From: an uncultured Lactobacillus sp. | Lineage (GTDB): Bacteria > Bacillota > Bacilli > Lactobacillales > Lactobacillaceae | NCBI GenBank assembly: GCA_945873395.1 | Contig: CAMCCW010000004.1 | Location: 1 to 37,265, forward strand | Direction of reading: 5' to 3' | Length of the DNA: 37,265 nucleotides | In this document: piece by piece, positions 29,852 to 37,265 of the stretch | Position numbering within the stretch: the first letter of the stretch is position 1 | Layout: every line of letters starts with the position of its first letter | Position numbers and translations under genes: made by a program | Notes under the pieces: generated by a model | Databases searched by the model: none | Told to the model about the DNA's origin: nothing | Seen by the model: only the letters and a program-made list of their open reading frames with translations

Positions 29852-31198
29852 ATGAGTCAAGAAAAGTCCGCCGGTGCCGGATTGCCAGCGCTCTCGAAGT
29901 CAACCATTTGGATGATCAACTTCGGGTTCCTTGGTGTCCAAACCGCCTTTACCTTGCAAAGTTCACAAATGAGCCGGATCTTCCAAACCATTGGGGCCGA
30001 CCCAAACAACCTGGGATGGTTCTTCATTCTGCCACCACTGGCTGGTTTAATTGTTCAACCAATTATTGGTTATTACTCAGACCGTACCTGGGCGCCAAAG
30101 CTCGGTGGTCGCCGTCTGCCATACCTGTTACTCGGGATGATCGTGGCGGTTATTGTTATGTTGCTGCTGCCTAACTCCGGTAGTTTCGGCTTCGGTTATG
30201 GTTCACTGGCCGCTCTGTGGTTCGGTGCCATCACCGTTGCCCTCCTGGACCTGTCATCTAACGTTGCCATGCAGCCATTCAAGATGATGGTTGGTGATAT
30301 GGTTAACGATGATCAGAAGAGTTACGCTTACGGGATTCAGAGTTTCCTGTCAAACACTGGTGCCGTTTTAGCTGCCATCTTCCCATTCGTTTTGACCTGG
30401 TTCGGGGTTGCCAACACCGCCAAGAAGGGGGTCGTTCCAGACTCAGTTATTATTTCCTTCTACGTTGGTGCTGCTCTGTTGATTGTTACTAGTCTGTTCA
30501 CGGTCTTCCGTGTTCACGAATACGACCCAGCAACCTACGCTAAGTACCATGGTATTTCTGAAGAAGATAACACCCAGGGTGGTAACTGGTTCGAACTTCT
30601 GAAGCACGCGCCAAAGGCCTTCTGGACCGTTACCCTGGTTCAATTCTTCTGCTGGTTCGCCTTCCAATACCTGTGGACTTACTCCGCTGGTGCGATCGCT
30701 AAGAACGTTTGGAACACGACCAACGCTACTTCCGCTGGTTACCAGGCCGCTGGTAACTGGTACGGTGTTCTGGCTGCCGTTCAGTCAATCGCCGCTGTTG
30801 TATGGTCATACGTTCTGGCCAAGGTTCCTAACAAGTACCACAAGGCTGGTTACGCCGGTAGTCTGCTGCTCGGTGCCCTTGGGTTCCTATCAGTATTCTT
30901 CATCCACTCTCAAAGCGCTCTGATTATTTCTTACATCCTGATCGGGATCGCTTGGGCTGGTATGAACACCTACCCACTGACTATTGTTACGAACGCCCTT
31001 TCTGGTAAGCACATGGGCACTTACCTGGGTCTGTTCAACGGTTCAATTTGTCTTCCACAAATCGTGGCTTCCCTGCTTAGTTTCGTTCTGTTCCCATTGC
31101 TCGGCAGTTCCCAAGTCAACATGTTCATCGTTGCCGGGATCGTTCTTGCCTGTGGTGCACTGGCAGTTGGTACTATCAAGGAAACTTACGCTGAATAA
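29852..31198 (+). CDS. malT: MFS/GPH-type sugar (maltose) transporter
   Basis: ~12 TM protein (STIWMINFGFLGVQTAFTLQSSQMSRIFQTIGADP...), directly upstream of maltose phosphorylase; SD aaggag. Confidence 0.85.
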   Translation: MSQEKSAGAGLPALSKSTIWMINFGFLGVQTAFTLQSSQMSRIFQTIGADPNNLGWFFILPPLAGLIVQPIIGYYSDRTWAPKLGGRRLPYLLLGMIVAVIVMLLLPNSGSFGFGYGSLAALWFGAITVALLDLSSNVAMQPFKMMVGDMVNDDQKSYAYGIQSFLSNTGAVLAAIFPFVLTWFGVANTAKKGVVPDSVIISFYVGAALLIVTSLFTVFRVHEYDPATYAKYHGISEEDNTQGGNWFELLKHAPKAFWTVTLVQFFCWFAFQYLWTYSAGAIAKNVWNTTNATSAGYQAAGNWYGVLAAVQSIAAVVWSYVLAKVPNKYHKAGYAGSLLLGALGFLSVFFIHSQSALIISYILIGIAWAGMNTYPLTIVTNALSGKHMGTYLGLFNGSICLPQIVASLLSFVLFPLLGSSQVNMFIVAGIVLACGALAVGTIKETYAE

Positions 31199-31278
31199 TT
31201 TAATTTAACTGATAAAGAGATTTATAATAAGGGCGTAGTTGATACACCCTTATTTCTATGAAAGGAATTGAGAAAGCA

Positions 31279-33531
31279 ATGAAACGGACATTTGATATCG
31301 CTCCATGGCATGTCGCTACCAAGACATGGGATCCTGAAGACAAGCGTCTCCAAGAATCAATGACTAGTTTGGCAAACGAAAACCTCGGGATGCGGGGCTT
31401 CTTTGAAGAAGGTTACTCTGGTGACCACATGCAGGGCCTCTACCTCGGTGGTGTTTGGTTCCCTGACAAGACCCGTGTTGGTTGGTGGAAGAACGGTTAC
31501 CCGAAGTACTTCGGAAAGATGATTAACGCTGTTAACTTCATGAAGCTGATCATCAAGGTCAACGGCGAACAGCTGGACCTGGCTAAGCAAACGCCAAAGG
31601 ACTTCAAGCTGGACCTCGACATGAAGCGTGGGGTACTGGAACGTGAATTCACTGTTGAAATCGGTGGAACAACGATGTACTTCAACTTCGAACGGTTCGT
31701 CAGTGCTACCCAGAAGGAACTGGTTGGCCAACGTCTTCACATCAAGAACCGGGGCAACAGTGATGCCAAGGTTGAAATCACCAGCATGATCGATGCCGAT
31801 GTTTACAACGAAGACTCCAACTACGACGAACAATTCTGGAACGTCCTCAACAAGAGCGCTGAGGGTGAACACGCCGAATTGACTTCTATGACCAAGAAGA
31901 ACGACTTTGGTACGCCACAGTTCATCGTTGGTATGAAGACCACCACCAAGACCAACTTGGACCACACTGGTGACGGCACTAGTGACAAGACCGCCTACAA
32001 CACCTTTGCAGGCACGGTCGCAGCTGGTAAGGAAGTTAACTTCGAAAAGCGGAGCCTGACGGTTACTTCCCGGGACTTCGATACTGAAGAAGCCATTGAA
32101 AAGCACCTCGACGAATTAAGCGCCAAGCTCGACAACGAGAGCTTCGACGACTTACTGGACCCTCACGTTCAAGAATGGGCTGAACGTTGGAACAAGTCCG
32201 ATGTTGAAATCGAAGGTGACGAAGGGGCTCAACAAGGTATTCGCTTCAACCTCTTCCAACTCTTCTCAACTTACTACGGTAACGACTACCGTCTGAACAT
32301 TTCACCAAAGGGCTTCACTGGTGAAAAGTACGGTGGTGCTACTTACTGGGACACCGAAGCTTACTGTATTCCAGTTTACCTGGGTGTTGCTAACCCCGAG
32401 ATCGCTCGTAACCTGCTGATGTACCGTTACAAGCAACTTGATGGAGCCTTCATCAACGCCAAGGAACAAGGCCTGAAGGGTGCATTGTTCCCAATGGTTA
32501 CCTTCAACGGGATTGAATGCCACAACGAATGGGAAATCACCTTCGAAGAAATTCACCGTAACGGGGACATTGCTTACGCTATCTACCTCTACACGAAGTA
32601 CACTGGCGACAAGTCCTACGTTCTGAACGAGGGTGCCGAAGTATTGACCGAAATCTCACGGTTCTGGGCTGACCGGGTTCACTACTCACAACGTAAGAAC
32701 AAGTACATGCTGCACGGCGTAACTGGTCCTGACGAATACGACAACAACGTTAACAACGACTGGTACACCAACTTACTTTGTCGTTGGACGCTGAAGTACA
32801 CCCTTGAAATCCTCAAGGAAGTTGACGACAAGGTTGCTAAGAAGCTGAACGTCTCTGAAGACGAAAAGCGGCAATGGCAAGCAATCGTGGACAACATGTA
32901 CCTGCCATACGACAAGGAACGGGACATCTTCCCAGAAAACGATGGCTTCATGGACAAGGACCTCAAGCCAGTTGCTGATATTCCAAGTGACCAACTGCCA
33001 ATCAACCAGCACTGGTCATGGGATAAGATCCTGCGGTCACCATACGTTAAGCAAGGTGACGTTATCCAGGGTCTCTGGGACTTCATCGACGACTTTACGA
33101 AGGAACAGAAGAAGCACAACTTTGACTTCTACGAACAATACACTGTTCACGAATCAAGTCTTTCCGCTTCCGTTTACTCCATTATCGCCGCTGACCTTGG
33201 CTACGAAGACAAGGCCGTTGAAATGTACGAACGGTCCGCTCGTCTTGACCTGGACAACTACAACAACGATACCGTCGATGGTCTGCACATCACTTCCATG
33301 ACTGGTTCATGGCTGGATATCGTTCAAGGGTTCGCTGGCATGCGGGTTCGTGATGGTCAACTCCACTACGCACCATTCCTGCCAAAGAAGTGGGACTCTT
33401 ACCAATTCCGTCAAATGTTCCGTGGCCGGATCCTGAAGGTTAAGGTTGACAAGCACGGTACGAAGATCGACTTGGTATCCGGTGACCCAATCACCATCGA
33501 CCTTGCTGGTAAGAAGCTCGAATTAAAGTAA
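31279..33531 (+). CDS. malP: Maltose phosphorylase (GH65)
   Basis: MKRTFDIAPWHVATKTWDPEDKRLQESM..., KYGGATYWDTEAYCIPVYLG, HGVTGPDEYDNNVNNDWYTN GH65 motifs. Confidence 0.95.
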   Translation: MKRTFDIAPWHVATKTWDPEDKRLQESMTSLANENLGMRGFFEEGYSGDHMQGLYLGGVWFPDKTRVGWWKNGYPKYFGKMINAVNFMKLIIKVNGEQLDLAKQTPKDFKLDLDMKRGVLEREFTVEIGGTTMYFNFERFVSATQKELVGQRLHIKNRGNSDAKVEITSMIDADVYNEDSNYDEQFWNVLNKSAEGEHAELTSMTKKNDFGTPQFIVGMKTTTKTNLDHTGDGTSDKTAYNTFAGTVAAGKEVNFEKRSLTVTSRDFDTEEAIEKHLDELSAKLDNESFDDLLDPHVQEWAERWNKSDVEIEGDEGAQQGIRFNLFQLFSTYYGNDYRLNISPKGFTGEKYGGATYWDTEAYCIPVYLGVANPEIARNLLMYRYKQLDGAFINAKEQGLKGALFPMVTFNGIECHNEWEITFEEIHRNGDIAYAIYLYTKYTGDKSYVLNEGAEVLTEISRFWADRVHYSQRKNKYMLHGVTGPDEYDNNVNNDWYTNLLCRWTLKYTLEILKEVDDKVAKKLNVSEDEKRQWQAIVDNMYLPYDKERDIFPENDGFMDKDLKPVADIPSDQLPINQHWSWDKILRSPYVKQGDVIQGLWDFIDDFTKEQKKHNFDFYEQYTVHESSLSASVYSIIAADLGYEDKAVEMYERSARLDLDNYNNDTVDGLHITSMTGSWLDIVQGFAGMRVRDGQLHYAPFLPKKWDSYQFRQMFRGRILKVKVDKHGTKIDLVSGDPITIDLAGKKLELK

Positions 33532-33550
33532 TTACGGGGGCAGACAGAGA

Positions 33551-34216
33551 ATGAAGTTTGAAGATCTTAAAGGTTTTGCTTTTGACCTTGACGGTGTGAT
33601 TGCCGACACGGCTCGTTTCCACGGCCAGGCATGGCACCAACTCGCTGAAAAGGTGGGTACTGAATGGACTCCTGAACTGGCAGACAGCCTGAAAGGGGTC
33701 AGCCGGATGGACTCTTTGGAACTTATCCTGAAGGCTGGTGGCCACGAAAACGACTACAGCCAGGATGAAAAGGTCGCTCTGGCAACGGAGAAGAACGACA
33801 ACTACATCAAGCTGGTTGAAACCCTAACTCCAGCTGACATCCTGCCGGGAATGAAGGACCTGCTGGATGAACTGAAGGCCAACAATTACCACATCGTGCT
33901 GGCCTCCGCTTCCAAGAATGCACCAAAGGTTCTCAAGTACCTGCAAATCACGGATTACTTCGAAGGGATCGTTGACCCAGCTAAGCTGACGCACGGTAAG
34001 CCGGATCCAGAGATTTACAGTGAAGCAGCTAAACTGATGAACCTGCCTGCTAACCAGGTTGCTGGCCTGGAAGATGCCCAGGCTGGGATCGAATCGATCA
34101 ACCGGGCCGGTGAAACGTCAATCGGCTTTGGTTCATCACTGAAGGATGCCGATGTAAAGTTCGCTCACACTGGTGATGTTTCATTGGCAGCCATTAAGGA
34201 ACAAATGGACAACTAA
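33551..34216 (+). CDS. pgmB: Beta-phosphoglucomutase (HAD superfamily)
   Basis: GFAFDLDGVIADTARFHGQAWHQLA, ASASKNAPKVL, HGKPDPEIYSEAAKLM, GLEDAQAGIESINRAG; follows malP. Confidence 0.95.
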   Translation: MKFEDLKGFAFDLDGVIADTARFHGQAWHQLAEKVGTEWTPELADSLKGVSRMDSLELILKAGGHENDYSQDEKVALATEKNDNYIKLVETLTPADILPGMKDLLDELKANNYHIVLASASKNAPKVLKYLQITDYFEGIVDPAKLTHGKPDPEIYSEAAKLMNLPANQVAGLEDAQAGIESINRAGETSIGFGSSLKDADVKFAHTGDVSLAAIKEQMDN

Positions 34217-34220
34217 CAAT

Positions 34221-34268
34221 AACAAATGACTCTCATACTACAACCGATCAATCTTTGGTCATTTGTTT
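34221..34268 (+). terminator. Terminator-like hairpin after pgmB
   Basis: AACAAATGAC...GTCATTTGTT (long loop). Confidence 0.5.
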
Positions 34269-34273
34269 CTTAA

Positions 34274-34313
34274 GAAAAAGTACCCGTAGCAAAATGCCGC
34301 GGGTGCTTTTTTG
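34274..34313 (+). terminator. Terminator after pgmB
   Basis: AAAAAGTACCCG...CGGGTGCTTTTTT. Confidence 0.78.
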
Positions 34314-34390
34314 TAGTGGAGCTGATGGGATTGGTGAAATTATCAGTGATTAAGACTACAATTGAAGTATCATTAAAAGGAGTGAGGTTT

Positions 34391-35257
34391 ATGGCTGAAT
34401 TAAAGAATATTAACTCACTGATGCGCTTGAACAATGGGGTTACGATCCCTTGCGTTGGTTACGGGACCTTCCGGACACCAGCAAATGTGGCTGAACAAGC
34501 AATAGCTGATGCCATCGAGATTGGTTACCGGCTGATCGATACAGCCGCGGTCTATGGTAACGAGGAAGCTGTCGGCAAGGGAATCCGTGATTCCGGCATC
34601 GACCGTCACCGCCTCTTTATTACCAGCAAGCTCTGGAATACAGAGCGGGGCTATGAGTCGACTAAGAAGGCCTTAGACGAGACCCTGAAGCGGATGCAGC
34701 TAGACTACCTGGACCTCTACCTGATCCACTGGCCAGCCAATAAGAAGCAGTTTGGCGACCGGGCTGCCGAGATCAATGCCGAGACCTGGCGGGCAATGGA
34801 AGAGGCTTACCACGAAGGAAAGATCCGGGCGTTGGGGCTCAGTAATTTCATGCCGCACCATGTCATTGACCTGATGAAGACGGCTAAGGTAGCTCCAGCG
34901 GTTGACCAGATTGAGGTTCACCCCGGCTGGCCACACACCCAGGAGATTAAGTATCTCCAAGCCCACAACATTCTGGTGGAAGCCTGGGGACCACTGGGCG
35001 GTCAGGGTGCCAAGGTTCTGACTAACCCAACGATGGAGAAGCTGGCTAAGAAGTATGGCAAGACCACTGCGCAGATTAGCCTACGCTGGATTTTGCAACA
35101 GGGTGTCCTGCCACTGCCAAAGTCAGTTCACCCTGACCGGATGGTTCAAAACACCCAGCTGTTTGACTTTGAATTGAGCGATGAGGACATGAAGACGATT
35201 AGTGAGCTGCCAAACCTCGGTGGTCAATGCAAGGATCCAGACGAGGTTGATTACTAA
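34391..35257 (+). CDS. Aldo/keto reductase
   Basis: GYGTFRTPANVAEQAIADAIEIGYRLIDTAAVYGNEEAVG, DYLDLYLIHWP, ALGLSNFMPHH; ATG 34391 with SD aaggag. Confidence 0.93.
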   Translation: MAELKNINSLMRLNNGVTIPCVGYGTFRTPANVAEQAIADAIEIGYRLIDTAAVYGNEEAVGKGIRDSGIDRHRLFITSKLWNTERGYESTKKALDETLKRMQLDYLDLYLIHWPANKKQFGDRAAEINAETWRAMEEAYHEGKIRALGLSNFMPHHVIDLMKTAKVAPAVDQIEVHPGWPHTQEIKYLQAHNILVEAWGPLGGQGAKVLTNPTMEKLAKKYGKTTAQISLRWILQQGVLPLPKSVHPDRMVQNTQLFDFELSDEDMKTISELPNLGGQCKDPDEVDY

Positions 35258-35269
35258 TTTGAACAGGGA

Positions 35270-35310
35270 AAGGGACTGTGATCGAGTTTGAACACAGTCC
35301 CTTATTTTGT
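35270..35310 (+). terminator. Terminator after the aldo/keto reductase
   Basis: AAGGGACTGTG-atcgagtttgaa-CACAGTCCCTTATTTTG. Confidence 0.82.
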
Positions 35311-35381
35311 CTTTAGCATTTTTTCGCCCTGAGGAAACAAGTATAATGTCTCTATAGACTTTATTGGAAAGAAGCAAATTC

Positions 35382-37166
35382 ATGAAACAGATCCTAGTGG
35401 AAATCAAACGGTATACTCAGCACTTTAACTACAACTGGTGGATATACCTGACTCTTTTCTTCAGTGTGGACCTGGTGATCCAACTGGTGGTAATCCCGAC
35501 CTTTCGTTTGGCAACCACCTATGTCCTCCAGGCTGGAGCGGTTCCATTTGTTTCCTATCAAAACATCGTAACCATTATCACTCAGCATCCGCTGGTCGTT
35601 ATGACGCTCCTACTGGAATTGGTGATTCTCCTCCTGATCGTCTACTGGCAATTTGCCATCATTCTCCTTGGGGTACGTGATATCCAGGCGGGGACGATCA
35701 AGGTACGGCACCTGCTGCGTGAAAGTGGGCAGGCCTTGCGCCAGCTGCGGCCCGCATCGTTGCTGGTCCTGCTGGGCTACTTTGTCCTTGTGATCCCGTT
35801 TGCCAACCTAGTCTTTCGTACACCGTTATTGTCAAAGGTTCAGATTCCGGCATTTATTCTCGACTATATGACCCGCAATGCATACCTTTTGATCGGTTTA
35901 ATTGTCTTTTATACGCTAATGGTTGTGCTAGGAGTTCGTTACCTCCTAGCCTTACCACTGATGGTGTATCGAAAGCAGCGACCACGGATCGCCTTAGCCA
36001 ATAGCTGGCACCAGACAAGTCACGGCCGCTGGTGGCCATTAATCGCCCGAATTCTGGTAATCGGTTTGCTTGCCAGTTTAATCATGGCCCTGTTCTACAG
36101 CCTACTGGTGGGGTTCCAGTTTATCTTGGACTTATTACCCGGGAAATTATCGCTGGTGACAGCAGTGGCTAATCTGACTCTGGTTCAGCTAGGGAGTGAG
36201 TGCCTGGCAGTTTGGATCGGGGTCGTAACAATCATGACTCTGGTCCGACCATTGGGCGATACCATGTTGATTACTCCGGTAGCTTTTAAGGTTAGCAAGG
36301 GGATTAAACGCGTGCTGGTGGTTGCCGGTAGCCTGATCGTTTTGGTGACAGCGGTTAGTGGTAGCTTCTATCTAACGGGAAATAATCATCGCCTCGTGAC
36401 AATTTCTCACCGGGGAGTAGCCGAAGAGAACGGCGTGCAGAATACGATTCCGGCACTGGAGAAGACACACCGCCTCCACCCTGATTATGTTGAGATGGAT
36501 GTGCATGAGACCCGTGATCACCAGTTTGTCGTTATGCATGATGAGAACCTCAAGGAACTGACAGGAGTCAATAAGGCACCGTACCAACTGACGCTTCGGC
36601 AGTTGACTCATCTGACAGCTCACGAGAATGGTTACCGGGCCAAAATTGCTAGCTTCGACGACTATCTAAAAGCAGCTGACCGTCTCCATCAGAAGCTCCT
36701 GGTAGAGGTCAAAACCACTCCGCATGATTCACGAGGAATGCTAAATCGGTTTAGCACCCGTTATGCTAAGACACTGGAACACCACGGCGACCAGGTTCAA
36801 TCCCTGGATTACCGGGTAGTGACGAAAATGCGGAAATTAGCACCCCAGCTACCGGTTATCTATATCCAACCCTATAATTTCACCTATCCGAATATTGCGG
36901 CGAATGGTTACTCGATGGAGTATTCAACTCTGACGGATGACTTCATCAACTTAGCCCATCTTCAACATAAGCTAGTCTATTCCTGGACGGTGGACGAATG
37001 GCCTGTAATGATGCAGGCAATGTATGACAATGTCGATGGGGTCATCACCAACAACTTGCAGGACCTTAATGCGGCCATCCGTTCTTATGATAATCAACGC
37101 TCCTACGCCCGGCGGATTCTCAACTACATCATGGTTATTCCAGGAAGTCAGGAATTTGAACCATAG
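35382..37166 (+). CDS. Membrane-domain glycerophosphodiester phosphodiesterase
   Basis: Multi-TM N-terminal domain and GDPD motifs (ISHRGVAEENGVQNTIPALE, DYVEMDVHETRDHQFVVMHDENLKELTG). Confidence 0.92.
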   Translation: MKQILVEIKRYTQHFNYNWWIYLTLFFSVDLVIQLVVIPTFRLATTYVLQAGAVPFVSYQNIVTIITQHPLVVMTLLLELVILLLIVYWQFAIILLGVRDIQAGTIKVRHLLRESGQALRQLRPASLLVLLGYFVLVIPFANLVFRTPLLSKVQIPAFILDYMTRNAYLLIGLIVFYTLMVVLGVRYLLALPLMVYRKQRPRIALANSWHQTSHGRWWPLIARILVIGLLASLIMALFYSLLVGFQFILDLLPGKLSLVTAVANLTLVQLGSECLAVWIGVVTIMTLVRPLGDTMLITPVAFKVSKGIKRVLVVAGSLIVLVTAVSGSFYLTGNNHRLVTISHRGVAEENGVQNTIPALEKTHRLHPDYVEMDVHETRDHQFVVMHDENLKELTGVNKAPYQLTLRQLTHLTAHENGYRAKIASFDDYLKAADRLHQKLLVEVKTTPHDSRGMLNRFSTRYAKTLEHHGDQVQSLDYRVVTKMRKLAPQLPVIYIQPYNFTYPNIAANGYSMEYSTLTDDFINLAHLQHKLVYSWTVDEWPVMMQAMYDNVDGVITNNLQDLNAAIRSYDNQRSYARRILNYIMVIPGSQEFEP

Positions 37167-37175
37167 TTGAATATA

Positions 37176-37212
37176 AAAAGGACATTTTCCATTACAGAAA
37201 ATGTCCTTTTAT
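37176..37212 (+). terminator. Terminator after the GDPD gene
   Basis: AAAAAGGACATTTT-ccattacag-AAAATGTCCTTTTATTT. Confidence 0.82.
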
Positions 37213-37265
37213 TTGGTTCTATGATATTCGGTAAGGATAAGATAAATTCTTGTTCTTACCGTTTT

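Noticed and set aside
31357-32106. 249-aa antisense ORF within malP
   Set aside because: Same codon-bias artefact; the sense strand is an unambiguous GH65 enzyme.
1-37265. Prophage, IS elements, CRISPR arrays, defence islands or BGCs
   Set aside because: No transposase, integrase, phage structural, Cas, or synthase genes and no regularly spaced repeats were seen; almost all ORFs fit ordinary chromosomal families.

Overview
This ~37 kb window is a chromosomal segment with the gene content of a heterofermentative lactobacillus (Limosilactobacillus-like; taxonomy is inferred from gene content and protein resemblance only). It contains: two tRNA-Lys(CTT) genes (the first truncated by the window edge); walRK-yycH-yycI-walJ-htrA; a PgpA-like gene; an intergenic cluster of DnaA boxes directly upstream of rlmH; a small putative secreted peptide; an NAD(P)H-dependent FMN reductase; an iron-containing alcohol dehydrogenase; OsmC; a reverse-strand operon of an AraT-like aminotransferase and a frameshifted D-2-hydroxyacid dehydrogenase; a small HTH protein plus clpL; a GNAT acetyltransferase; cardiolipin synthase; rexB-rexA with an overlapping LacI-family regulator; a thiolase; a maltose transporter / maltose phosphorylase / beta-phosphoglucomutase cluster; an aldo/keto reductase; and a membrane GDPD phosphodiesterase. 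No prophage, IS element, CRISPR array or biosynthetic cluster was seen. The most interesting signal is in the unannotated 280-nt leader of the aminotransferase operon (minus strand, ~14338-14058). It has a promoter and a good Shine-Dalgarno. It encodes a 26-aa leader peptide, MMNNAMHQLKQAYDFWFSDSLSASQQ, with a Y-D-F-W-F aromatic run. A cascade of mutually exclusive hairpins follows, ending in an intrinsic terminator before the aminotransferase start. This looks like a ribosome-mediated, aromatic-amino-acid-sensing attenuator with an extra relay stem compared with the classic trp layout. Second is the DnaA-box cluster at 8097-8430, which overlaps the rlmH translation-initiation region.
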